Assembly (NCBI RefSeq): GCF_014199265.1
Contig: NZ_JACIJG010000006.1
Coordinates: 240,766-304,765, forward strand
Direction of reading: 5' to 3'
Source of the DNA: Brucella daejeonensis
Lineage (GTDB): Bacteria; Pseudomonadota; Alphaproteobacteria; Rhizobiales; Rhizobiaceae
DNA length: 64,000 bases
The notes under the pieces were generated by a model. It was not told the origin of the DNA and did not search any database. It saw only the letters and a program-made list of their open reading frames with translations. Position 1 is the first letter of the stretch, and each line of letters starts with the position of its first letter. The position numbers were made by a program, and so were the translations under genes. Positions 44,712 to 52,806 of this stretch are shown here, in pieces.

Positions 44712-45836
44712 CTATTCCGTGATCGGCTGATGACCGCCATTGTCGGCGAAAGCCTGCTCGCGATAGAGCCCGAGCGAATGCATGACCGGCATGTCGTTGA
44801 AGGAGAACAGGCAGGCATCGTCACGATCCGAGCCATTGGCGTGTTCGTGCCAGGCCCAGGACGGCACGCAGAAAATATCGCGCTCCTTCCAGTCGAAGCG
44901 CCTGCCATTGATGATCGAATAACCGCTGCCCTTGGCGCATTGATAAAGCACGCTGCCGGTATGGCGATGCGCCCTGGTCTTTTCGCCCGGACGCAGCATC
45001 TGCATGGATGCGCCAATGGTCTGCATCACCGGCCCGCCGGTGAGCGGATTGACATAATTCATGAACACGCCGTCAAAAGGCGAGCCATCGGTCACGGGCG
45101 CATAACGGCTGAGCGCTTCATAAGTCGGCGCCCATTCATATTTGAACATCGGCGAATAGGCGTGGTTCCATTTGCCCTCCGCCGGGCGCAGGCCCGGATT
45201 GCCCCAGGTCGCGGTCATGTCGTTGACCGGATGACCCACGGCCTGCCGCAGATCTTCATGAACCACATAGAAATTGGCTTCGAGCGCATTGACCAGCGGA
45301 ATATCGAGACCATCCTGCCAGATGCAGGGCGCGCCATCCTCGGCGATGCCGTGCTCATGCCAGGTGCCGTTGGGCGTCAGCACGAAATCATTGGCGCCAA
45401 GCGTCATCTTGTGCCCGTCAACGATCGTATAGGCGCCCGAACCTTCCATGATGAAGCGCAGCGCGGACGCAGAATGCGCATGCGCCGATGCGGCCTCGCC
45501 CGGATGCATAACCTGCAAACCCGAATAGAGCCAGCCAACGGCAGCCGCCACATCCTGACGACCGGGATTGTTGAGATAAATCACGCGACGGCCAGCTTTT
45601 TCCGGCGTCACCAGCTCGACAGAGCGCAGCACATGCTCGCGCAAATCCGTATAACGCCAAAGTACCGGAACCGAAGCCGATTTCGGCTCCCACGGCTCGA
45701 TCTTGTTGGCGACGGTCCACAGCGCACCAGCTTTGTGCTTATCGAGTTCGTCGTAATAGGCCAGCAGCTCGGGCGTATCCTCCACATTGGCGCGCCCTGC
45801 CACGTCCTCGCGATAATTCTCGCGAACTTTGTTCAT
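44712..45836 (-). CDS. Gentisate 1,2-dioxygenase family protein
   Basis: The ATG at 45836, after TGGGAGGAT, gives 374 residues; the frame to 45878 has no ribosome site. It is a bicupin. The iron ligands are in the N-terminal cupin: H119 and H121 (SAHAHSASALRF) and H160 (NGTWHEHG). A second cupin carries HRHTGSVLYQ and PSWAWHEHAN. Gentisate dioxygenase cleaves gentisate between C1 and C2; relatives act on salicylate, 5-nitrosalicylate and 1-hydroxy-2-naphthoate. It leads a ten-gene operon, so the importer and hydrolases probably serve its substrate. Confidence 0.88.
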   Translation of the reverse strand: MNKVRENYREDVAGRANVEDTPELLAYYDELDKHKAGALWTVANKIEPWEPKSASVPVLWRYTDLREHVLRSVELVTPEKAGRRVIYLNNPGRQDVAAAVGWLYSGLQVMHPGEAASAHAHSASALRFIMEGSGAYTIVDGHKMTLGANDFVLTPNGTWHEHGIAEDGAPCIWQDGLDIPLVNALEANFYVVHEDLRQAVGHPVNDMTATWGNPGLRPAEGKWNHAYSPMFKYEWAPTYEALSRYAPVTDGSPFDGVFMNYVNPLTGGPVMQTIGASMQMLRPGEKTRAHRHTGSVLYQCAKGSGYSIINGRRFDWKERDIFCVPSWAWHEHANGSDRDDACLFSFNDMPVMHSLGLYREQAFADNGGHQPITE

Positions 45837-45879
45837 ATCAAATCCTCCCAGACTTGCGCCGCTTTCGATGCTACACATA

Positions 45880-45935
45880 ATTTTATAAAATAAAAGAGAT
45901 TTTCGATTTTATAAAATCAGACGTCGGAGCGGCAA
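45880..45935 (-). promoter_or_regulatory. Gentisate operon promoter with tandem palindromic operators
   Basis: On the minus strand TTGCCG (45930-45935), a 16-bp spacer and TATAAA (45908-45913) form the promoter. The -10 is embedded in a perfect 14-bp palindrome, GATTTTATAAAATC (45905-45918). A second perfect ATTTTATAAAAT lies at 45880-45891, 26 bp downstream. Tandem sites over and beyond the -10 indicate a dimeric repressor different from the one using the 45964 site. Confidence 0.75.
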
Positions 45936-45941
45936 GCGGGG

Positions 45942-45984
45942 TTGACGTCCTTCATCGAGCGAATATATTTTAAACTTAAAATAC
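45942..45984 (+). promoter_or_regulatory. Promoter and operator of the aryl-CoA ligase gene, copy of the 21746 element
   Basis: TTGACG (45942-45947), a 16-bp spacer and TATATT (45964-45969) repeat the architecture at 21746-21773 exactly. The 20 bases TATATTTTAAACTTAAAATA (45964-45983) are identical to 21768-21787, while flanking bases differ. Co-regulation of ligase and ring-attack operon follows. Confidence 0.8.
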
Positions 45985-46023
45985 ACTCTCGACACAACCG
46001 AAAAATAATAAGGGAACAACTTC

Positions 46024-46116
46024 ATGCTCTTGATCGGCTTTCGCGTGACCGCGCAGTTGCGCTTTTTCTCCAGACGGGACGACGGCCACACCGTTCAGCT
46101 TTCCCCGCGAGTCTGA
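46024..46116 (+). CDS. Possible 30-codon leader peptide upstream of the CoA ligase
   Basis: An ATG at 46024 lies 8 bases after AAGGGA, about 50 nt downstream of the predicted transcription start, and reads 30 codons to a TGA at 46114. The product would start MLLIGFRVTAQLRFF. It has no recognisable function. The good ribosome site at the place where a first gene would normally start makes translation plausible. It could be a leader peptide, the stub of a lost gene, or chance. Confidence 0.3.
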   Translation: MLLIGFRVTAQLRFFSRRDDGHTVQLSPRV

Positions 46117-46142
46117 CTGTCCGTAGGGCCTGCCAGTGGTCT

Positions 46143-46300
46143 GATTTCGACATTTGTATCCCTCGGATACAGGCATCGAACAAATGTCGAAATCGAAAAG
46201 ACAACCAGTAAGCTTATGATTTTAGTGGATTTTTTCGAATTTGACGTTTGAAGCGAGATTTATATCGGGCGGATATCAAACGTCAAATTCAATCCACTAA
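46143..46300 (+). repeat. Two long nested hairpins in the ligase leader
   Basis: Hairpin 1 has 15-bp perfect arms (46143-46157 and 46180-46194). Hairpin 2 has 15-bp perfect arms (46237-46251 and 46276-46290) plus a 9-bp outer stem (46222-46230 and 46292-46300). Each loop contains a smaller inverted repeat (GTATCC-CTC-GGATAC; ATATC-GGGCG-GATAT). The 15-bp arms of the two hairpins match at about 11 of 15 positions, so they look like diverged tandem copies of one unit. They lie 30 bp upstream of the ligase start. No T-run follows. Confidence 0.8.
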
Positions 46301-46329
46301 CACCCAAAGCATTGCATGAGGAGGTTTCC

Positions 46330-47952
46330 ATGCCTGTTACGTCTCACGTCGACACATTTGTCATCGACAATCTGCCGCCAGCGGAAGCCATGCCCGGCAT
46401 CATCAACCTTGAACAACTCGGCTATCCCGAACACCTCAATGCCGCCCACGAATTGGTCGATGCCCATATTGAAGCCGGACGCGGCGACCGTATCGCCATC
46501 CGCGCTCCGGGCCTGTGCTGGACCTATCGCGATCTGTCGCAGGTCGTGAACAGGATAGCCAATCTGCTTGTGTCGGGACTGGGTATGCAGACCGGGAACC
46601 GCGTACTTCTGCGCTCGGCAAATACCCCTACCCAGATTGCCCTTTATCTGGCGATCATCAAGGCAGGCGGCATTGTCGTCGCCACCATGCCCCTGTTGCG
46701 CTCCAAGGAACTCGTCAAGATCATCGACAAGGCACGGATACGGTTTGTCTTTTGCGATGCATCCCTGATGGAGGAAATGATGCAGGCGGTACGGCAAACC
46801 GCCTGGGTGGAACAGGTTATCTCGTGGCAGGGACATGCCGAAGGCGAATTGGGCGCGTTGCTGGCCGATCAGTCCGACCGGTTCGAGCCGATAGCGACAC
46901 GGGCAGACGACCCATGTCTGCTCGGCTTCACTTCAGGCACGACGGGACTGCCGAAAGCCACGATCCACTTCCATCGTGACCTGCTCATCGTCTGCGACTG
47001 CTACGCCAGACACATCCTCGAAGCGCATGAAGACGACGTGTTCATCGGTTCGCCACCGCTGGCTTTCACTTTCGGCCTTGGCGGCCTGGTACTGTTTCCG
47101 TTTCGCATCGGCGCATCGACCGCCTTGCCGGCAAAGACGGCTCCCGACGATCTCGCCCGCGCCATCGGTGAATACAAAGCCACGATCTGCTTCACGGCGC
47201 CAACCTCCTACCGCGCGATGCTCGGCAAAATCGACGAATATGACCTGAGGTCCTTGCGCAAATGCGTTTCGGCAGGGGAAGCGTTGCCTTTACCGACTTT
47301 CGATGCATGGAAGCGCGCGACCGGCCTGACCCTGCTCGACGGAATTGGCGCCACCGAAATGCTGCATATCTTCATCGCGGCGAAAGAATCCGAGGTGAGG
47401 CCGGGAGCGACCGGCAAGCCCGTGCCGGGATATGAAGCCTGCGTCCTCGATGAAAATGGAAAATCCTGCCTCCCCGGAGAGCCGGGGCGACTGGCCGTGC
47501 GCGGTCCGCTCGGCTGCAAATATCTGGCTGATGAACGTCAGGCCGTCTATGTCGAGGATGGCTGGAACATGACCGGTGACACCTACATCATCGATGAGGA
47601 GGGTTATTTTCGTTACCAGGCGCGAAGCGACGATATGATTATCTCGTCAGGCTACAATATAGCGGGACCGGAAGTTGAAACCTGCCTGCTCGAACATCCG
47701 GCGGTCAGGGAATGCGGCGTCGTTGGCGTTCCAAACAGCGAACGCGGCTTTATCGTCAAGGCTTTCGTGGTTCTCGAGAACAACTTTACCGGGAGCGATG
47801 AATTAACGAAAACCCTGCAGGATCATGTCAAAAGCAACCTTGCGCCTTATAAATATCCCCGTGAAATCGAATGGATTCCCGCTCTACCAAAGACCGAATC
47901 CGGCAAACTGAAAAGATCCGCATTGCGTCAGCCAAGCGAGAAGATCGGCTGA
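46330..47952 (+). CDS. Benzoate-CoA ligase family protein, probable 2-aminobenzoate-CoA ligase
   Basis: The ATG at 46330 follows GAGGAGG and gives 540 residues. It is an adenylate-forming enzyme: P-loop LLGFTSGTTGLPKATIHFHRD (about 197-217), SPPLAFTFGLGGLVLFPF, GIGATEMLHIFIAA, MTGDTYIIDEEGYFRYQARSDDMI and the C-terminal lysine in PKTESGKLKRSALR. The SPPLAFTFGLGG segment is typical of the benzoate/2-aminobenzoate branch. It activates an aryl acid to its CoA thioester with ATP. Its promoter is a copy of that of the 2-aminobenzoyl-CoA-type monooxygenase/reductase operon 24 kb away, so the two probably act in sequence. Confidence 0.88.
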   Translation: MPVTSHVDTFVIDNLPPAEAMPGIINLEQLGYPEHLNAAHELVDAHIEAGRGDRIAIRAPGLCWTYRDLSQVVNRIANLLVSGLGMQTGNRVLLRSANTPTQIALYLAIIKAGGIVVATMPLLRSKELVKIIDKARIRFVFCDASLMEEMMQAVRQTAWVEQVISWQGHAEGELGALLADQSDRFEPIATRADDPCLLGFTSGTTGLPKATIHFHRDLLIVCDCYARHILEAHEDDVFIGSPPLAFTFGLGGLVLFPFRIGASTALPAKTAPDDLARAIGEYKATICFTAPTSYRAMLGKIDEYDLRSLRKCVSAGEALPLPTFDAWKRATGLTLLDGIGATEMLHIFIAAKESEVRPGATGKPVPGYEACVLDENGKSCLPGEPGRLAVRGPLGCKYLADERQAVYVEDGWNMTGDTYIIDEEGYFRYQARSDDMIISSGYNIAGPEVETCLLEHPAVRECGVVGVPNSERGFIVKAFVVLENNFTGSDELTKTLQDHVKSNLAPYKYPREIEWIPALPKTESGKLKRSALRQPSEKIG

Positions 47953-48501
47953 CGTAACGCTATGTTGCAAGTCTGTCGGCGTAACGCTCCAAAAGCATTC
48001 CCCCAGAAACGAGAAGCCATATTCATCGCCTGATGCGTGCAAGAGCGCCAAGGCCGGAACAACGAGCATCAACACATAGAGAAACAGGCGCCCGACAGTT
48101 GTCAGCTTTCCCGCCAGACCATGTTTGTGTGGGCGTGGCAATATTCATGATTCCCCAGCCGCCGCGAGCAAAGGCAAGCAGAAACAGCAAAAAGCCAAGT
48201 TGTTGATGTACCGGCCAGAGTATGTCCGCCACAGGACCGTCGCCGGTGACGAAGAGGGTGATCGTAATAATGACCGACATAAAAACAGAGCCGCCATCAG
48301 GTCAGGGTGATCGGCCCGACAAAGCGACGCTCAGTATCCATTCCCGAAAAGCGTCATGAATATTAAGCTCATCTAATATATATTTATCAACAAGTATGGT
48401 GGAAATTTTTCTTTTTGAATTGGACAAGCAAAAGACTTTAATTATTCTTATCGTGAATAATTTTACGAATATGTCGTCATTTTTTCGGGATGGAGGGGCA
48501 G
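47953..48501. other. Gene-poor stretch with a cytochrome b561 remnant
   Basis: These 549 bp follow the ligase gene. The left two thirds hold the degenerate cytochrome b561 remnant described at 47960-48285. The rest (48290-48490) is AT-rich and probably contains the promoter of the next gene; no operator was recognised. Confidence 0.5.
47960..48285 (-). pseudogene. Cytochrome b561-family remnant, frameshifted and truncated
   Basis: Two overlapping minus-strand frames give the two halves of one membrane protein. The first (from 48280) reads TGDGPVADILWPVHQQLGFLLFLLAFARGGWGIMN. The second (about 48140 to 47985) reads PHKHGLAGKLTTVGRLFLYVLMLVVPALALL. Together they match the helix pattern of cytochrome b561 quinol:acceptor proteins, including one heme-ligand-like His in the first half. 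The expected His in the third helix is absent (GR in place of GH). A frameshift near 48140, no proper N-terminus and an abrupt end mark it as a decayed gene. Confidence 0.6.
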
Positions 48502-49299
48502 TTGAAACTATCGTTGGGGATTTTTGCCGGCCTGCTTTTAGCCACAAGCAGCGCAACACTTGCCAGGGCTGACGAAAGCCAGGAATTGGCAAAAAAACTT
48601 GCCAATCCCATTTCCAGTCTGATCAGCGTGCCGTTTCAAAGCAATTACGATTGCTGCTATGGCCCTAAGGACGCCTATCGCTATACGCTCAATATTCAAC
48701 CGGTTGTGCCTTTCTCTTTGAATGACGACTGGAACCTTATTGTGCGCACCATTGTGCCATTCGTTTACCAGGAGTCGCCGGCAACGGGGTTCGACAGCCG
48801 TTTCGGCCTCAGCGATACGACACAAAGCTTTTTCTTTTCGCCCGCAAACACGGAGAATGGCGTGACGTGGGGCGTCGGTCCCGTTTTTCTCTGGCCAACG
48901 GCAACGGATCACCAACTTGGCACGGAAAAGTGGGGCGCCGGTCCAACAGGCGTCATCCTTAAACAACATGGCGGCTGGACATACGGCGCTCTTGCCAATC
49001 ATATCTGGTCCTATGCTGGGCACGAAGATCGCGACGACGTCAGCCAGAGCTTCATTCAGCCATTCCTGACCTTCACTTTCCCGGATACGACGGCACTCAC
49101 CTTGACGTCCGAGACAAGCTACGACTGGGTCTCCAAGGAATGGACCGTGCTGATCAATGCCGGCATTTCAAAAGTGTTCAAGTTTGGCGAACAGCGCGTC
49201 AGCATAGGTGTTTTGGGGCGCTATTATGCTGCCGCTCCAGACAATGGCCCCAAATGGGGCGCGCGCTTCGTAACCACGTTCCTGTTCCCGGAAAAATAA
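48502..49299 (+). CDS. Exported transporter-like/outer-membrane protein of unknown function
   Basis: A TTG at 48502 preceded by GGAGGGG (48492-48498) is preferred; the ATG at 48490 has no ribosome site and adds four residues. The 265-residue product has a Sec signal peptide (LSLGIFAGLLLATSSATLARA-DES). The mature part is rich in alternating aromatic residues (PVVPFSLNDDWNLIVRTIVPFVYQ; GVTWGVGPVFLWPTAT; WGARFVTTFLF) and ends in Phe-Pro-Glu-Lys. It looks like a small outer-membrane beta-barrel of the group often labelled simply transporter or MetA-pathway porin. The function is unknown. Confidence 0.75.
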   Translation: MKLSLGIFAGLLLATSSATLARADESQELAKKLANPISSLISVPFQSNYDCCYGPKDAYRYTLNIQPVVPFSLNDDWNLIVRTIVPFVYQESPATGFDSRFGLSDTTQSFFFSPANTENGVTWGVGPVFLWPTATDHQLGTEKWGAGPTGVILKQHGGWTYGALANHIWSYAGHEDRDDVSQSFIQPFLTFTFPDTTALTLTSETSYDWVSKEWTVLINAGISKVFKFGEQRVSIGVLGRYYAAAPDNGPKWGARFVTTFLFPEK

Positions 49300-49910
49300 C
49301 AGCAGACGTCTGAAAAGAAGACAGTCTGCTGATCGCGTCTTCCAGGCGACAAAACACACAACTTGGAAGACGCCACATCATAACCTTCCTATCGTTGCTT
49401 ACGCTTCTCCCGATGCGGTAGGAGCGTACTTCGATCCGATTGAATCAGATTGGCGCTCTAACCTCTTTTATTTTAAGCATAATCTTGATCGCGCTCGTTT
49501 CACCCCGGTCGGATTATGCTCTAAAAGCGGCACATTCAGGCTCGTGATCGAAACCGCCCTTGTTTTACTCATACCGCCCCAAGCCCGACAAGTCGCCATT
49601 ATCAATACGGCAACGCTCCTGGTCCAGCGAGCTACGAATTTTGGAACAGACTCTGAAAAATGAAATATATCCGCTATTTTAAAACCGATTTTATATTATA
49701 AGTTCCTAATGTACGATGTAGCTTTATTATTAACCGTAATGTAGATTCTATACTTTTAACTGTTGATTCGGATGAAGAACAGTATAATTTCCGCAACAGC
49801 CCTGATTTCGCACAATCCGAAGCATGAGATGAGACCATTATGGATTGTAGAGACGATCTCGGCCAGAGCCTGCTCATTTGTCAAACTCATTGCAATCCAG
49901 GGTAAAACGC
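49300..49910. other. Intergenic region before choloylglycine hydrolase
   Basis: These 611 bp hold a stem-loop without T-run after the outer-membrane gene (CAGCAGAC at 49300-49307 with GTCTGCTG at 49324-49331), the second copy of the intergenic repeat (49427-49526) and an AT-rich part (49650-49780) that probably contains the hydrolase promoter. No gene is supported. Confidence 0.5.
49427..49526. repeat. Intergenic repeat, copy 2
   Basis: It shares GATTGAATCAGAT (49438-49450) with 33494-33506 and continues through TTTTAAGCATAATCTTG to GGATTATGCTCTAAAAG. AGCATAATC and GGATTATGCT are complementary, so the full element can fold into a hairpin. The 33-kb copy lacks the second half. Confidence 0.55.
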
Positions 49911-51035
49911 ATGTCAAAGAGATCTTCAGTCTGGAAATCATCGTGTCGGATGTTAGCCCGCGGCGCTGCGGTTGCCCTCGTTGCCGCAGGGTTGGTTCTG
50001 CCGCAGGCAGCTTACGCATGTACCAGCTTCATTCTACCGTCGACGGATAGCGGTTTCGTTTATGGGCGCACAATGGAATTCGGTTTCAAGATCGATTCCA
50101 AAATGATCATGATCCCGCGCAATTTCGAAATGACTTCGCAGCTTTCGGCTGATATGGTCGGCAAGAAGTGGAAGGCTAAATATGCCGCTATCGGCATGAA
50201 TGCTTTCGACCTGCCGGCACTGGTTGACGGCATGAACGAAAAGGGGCTTGCAGGCGGGATTCTGTATTTTCCAGGCTTCGCACAATATCCTGACCCTTCC
50301 TCGGTAAAGCCGGAAGATAGCCTTACCCCTTGGGATTTCCTGAGCTGGGCGCTCGGCAACTTCTCCACCGTAGCGGAAGTCAAGGCGGCGCTTGAAGACG
50401 TTACTGTCGTTGGCGTCAAGCAGGTCGATATGGGCTTCACCCCACCCGTTCACTATACATTGCACGATGCCTCAGGTGCATCGATCGTGATCGAGCCGAT
50501 CGACGGCAAGCTCAAAGTCTACGACAACCCGCTTAGCGTACTGACTAACGCACCGTCTTTCGACTGGCATATGACGAATTTGCGCAACTATGTGAATCTG
50601 TCGCCCAAAAACGTCAAGGCGATGAAGATCAACGGCTTGACAATCAGCCAGATTGGCGAGGGATCGGGTATGCTGGGCGTACCGGGTGACATGACACCTC
50701 CGTCGCGCTTCGTTCGGGCCAGCGCCAACCTACTTTCAGCCCGCGAGGTACCAAGCGGCATCGAAAGCGTCCGTCTCGCCGAACATATCCTCAACAATTT
50801 CGATATTCCGAAAGGGGTAGTTCAAGGTGAAGCTGGTGAAGAAGACAAGCCTGTCGATTACACCCAATGGTCGACGGTAGCCGACATGAAGAATGACATT
50901 TACTATGTCAAAACCTACGAAGAACAGGTTCTGCGTGGCGTAGCCTTCAAGGATCTGGACCTTGACGCCAAGGATATGCTGACGATCAAGATTCCAACGG
51001 CAGTAACAACGCTGCCTGCATTGAACCTGAAATAA
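49911..51035 (+). CDS. Choloylglycine hydrolase/penicillin V acylase family protein (secreted Ntn hydrolase)
   Basis: The ATG at 49911 follows AGGG and gives 374 residues; the frame to 49878 is less likely. A Sec signal peptide ends at YA-CTSFIL, so cleavage exposes the N-terminal Cys nucleophile required in this Ntn-hydrolase family. FVYGRTMEFGF carries the conserved Arg and ALVDGMNEKGLAGGILYF follows. The family hydrolyses bile-salt amides, penicillin V or acyl-homoserine lactones in the periplasm. Brucella has a choloylglycine hydrolase linked to bile-salt tolerance and virulence; this looks like its relative. It is monocistronic and followed by a strong terminator. Confidence 0.88.
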   Translation: MSKRSSVWKSSCRMLARGAAVALVAAGLVLPQAAYACTSFILPSTDSGFVYGRTMEFGFKIDSKMIMIPRNFEMTSQLSADMVGKKWKAKYAAIGMNAFDLPALVDGMNEKGLAGGILYFPGFAQYPDPSSVKPEDSLTPWDFLSWALGNFSTVAEVKAALEDVTVVGVKQVDMGFTPPVHYTLHDASGASIVIEPIDGKLKVYDNPLSVLTNAPSFDWHMTNLRNYVNLSPKNVKAMKINGLTISQIGEGSGMLGVPGDMTPPSRFVRASANLLSAREVPSGIESVRLAEHILNNFDIPKGVVQGEAGEEDKPVDYTQWSTVADMKNDIYYVKTYEEQVLRGVAFKDLDLDAKDMLTIKIPTAVTTLPALNLK

Positions 51036-51462
51036 GCTCAGCCTGGCCGCAGGACAGCGGCTCGTTTCAGATCGGTTTATTCCGGTGCCCCTTCATGTGA
51101 GGCACCGGATTTTTTTATGTCTAACGGACACCTTCAGCCGACAAATTACCCAACGACAGCCTTTTCGGGCGACAAAATGCGTTCCCGACAAGCACAGAAT
51201 CGAAGCTCGAAATTTCCGAGCGGGAAAACCAAAAGAAAACCACGCATAGTTGCATCAAAGCCACGACCGCCCATTGCTTTTTTCTTGGGGGCATCTATAT
51301 GGATGCTCGCGAATTAAGCCCTTCAAAGAAGACGCTGAAATTCAAGAATTTCAAAAACTTATTCAGGCTCGGTTCATCACGGATGTGCAAGAGCTTTTTA
51401 GAGGCTGAGGCTCCCGGAGCAACAGTCAGATACGTTCCTCGTCAACCACCTATGAGCCCATC
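51036..51462. other. Intergenic region after choloylglycine hydrolase
   Basis: These 427 bp carry the terminator at 51081-51116. A 66-codon frame (51117-51317) is of low-complexity basic composition, starts inside the terminator tail and is not considered a gene. The remainder should hold the promoter of the TackOD1-glycosyltransferase operon, but no motif was clear. Confidence 0.5.
51081..51116 (+). terminator. Intrinsic terminator of choloylglycine hydrolase gene
   Basis: TCCGGTGCC (51081-51089) and GGCACCGGA (51101-51109) form a 9-bp perfect stem with an 11-nt loop, followed by seven T. It lies 46 bp after the stop codon. Confidence 0.92.
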
Positions 51463-52804
51463 ATGACTATTCCTACAACTGGCCGCGAACGTCCGGCACA
51501 CAGCTCGGTCGCAACACCTGAGCAGCTTGCCGGGCAGATACGGACAGCCTGGCGGGAAGCCGGACTGAACTGGAAACCGACAGCTCGCTGGTTCCCCCGC
51601 ACACCCGCACATCTGGACGAGATTTTCGGCCTTCTGTTCGATGCCGATACGGGTGGCCATGTCGACGCGATTCTTTTTGCCGACGAACGGCGTTCGTCGC
51701 CGCTTCACAACATTCGTGATTTTGCCGGCTCATTGCAGTCCCCGCTGATCGACCTCAAGGGTCGTGCAGGCGATTTCGCCGACGCGCATTTTGATCTCCT
51801 CGAACCCCGTACATGGGCGGAGACCGCGCGGCGCATTCTCAAATTCCAGCAAAATCGCGAAACACTCGCACCGCAATATCGCCAGACGGTCGATCCCGAG
51901 ATCCAGCTTCTGGCTCAGATGTACGTTTCGAACAAGGAACTGCGCGGAATGCGCTATCCTCTTGCGCCGGAAGCCATTTGCTATCCAGGCTTCTGTTCGG
52001 CGGGGAAGATCGTACCGCTGGCCGAAAACCTGGCATTGCGCGGCTTTCTCAAAAAACGCTTCTTCGACCGGTTGCACGAATGTGGAACCTGTCAATCGCG
52101 TCGGCTCAGCGTACGTGAGGAGTGCCCGTTCGGCCGATCTGCACGAAACGCCGCTTATCCATCATTTTCATTGCGCTGCGGTTTTGCCGGAAGAGCAATT
52201 CCGTCAGGGTATGTCGCTCGTCTGCCCGAAATGCCAGCGCCAGTTGCGCAATTACGGAAAAGATTACGATCGGCCCGGCGAAGCCTACACATGCAACACC
52301 TGCGAGGCGACTTCCTCCGAACTCGAGGTTGGCTTCGTTTGCCTGGACTGCAACGCCCGCATGGACGGCGAGGCGATCCAGCAGGTGGATCTGTATAGCT
52401 ACCTTCTGACGGACGCCGGGGTCGCCTTTCTGGAAGGCAGGAACTCCGCCATTGAAACCGCGTTGCCGGTATCGCTACAGAGGGAGATCGCGCGTATCGG
52501 CGCGTCGGCGGGCATGAATGCCGCCCTGGCCGAAGTTCGCTTTGCCAATGGCGAGCAGGTTATCTCGGTCAATGGCCGCCCCACATTTGAAAAGTCGCGG
52601 GACCTCTTTTTCGAGAATCTTCGCAACCGTCTGGGTACCGCTGCTTCGCTCTTCGTGAACGGCGATATGGCTTATCTTCTGGCGGAACGTTTCGACACGG
52701 ATCTGGAGCGGGAGTTGCAGACGACGGTTGCTCGTAGCGAAGAAGTCCTTCGGGTCAAACTGTCTCCCGTGCTGACGGTAAAACAGCGTCTGGGAAGAAG
52801 CTGA
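51463..52804 (+). pseudogene. TackOD1-domain zinc-ribbon protein, frameshifted
   Basis: The frame starting at 51463 encodes a protein that runs to HECGTCQSRRLSVREECP near 52130. It then loses its match; the continuation (SADLHETPLIHHFHCA, LVCPKCQRQLRNYGKDYDRPG, YTCNTCEA, FVCLDCNARMDG) is in another frame ending at 52804. Joined, this is the Cys-rich TackOD1 output domain with its invariant IHHF and DYDRPG segments. Against that pattern about 8 nt are missing right after the CP of the first zinc ribbon, deleting its second Cys pair. The gene is followed two bases later by a GT2 gene and HlyD-like gene and probably had a regulatory role for them. A sequencing error cannot be excluded. Confidence 0.75.
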
Positions 52805-52806
52805 CC

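Larger units (their letters stand above)
45837..46329. other. Divergent control region of the gentisate operon and the CoA ligase
   Basis: These 493 bp hold two promoters with their operators (45880-45984), a possible 30-codon leader frame and two long hairpins (46143-46300). Each is listed separately. The ligase transcript would have an unusually long untranslated leader of about 350 nt. Confidence 0.7.

Noticed and set aside
51117..51317. A 66-codon open frame
   Set aside because: It begins in the T-run of a strong terminator and encodes a basic low-complexity product.
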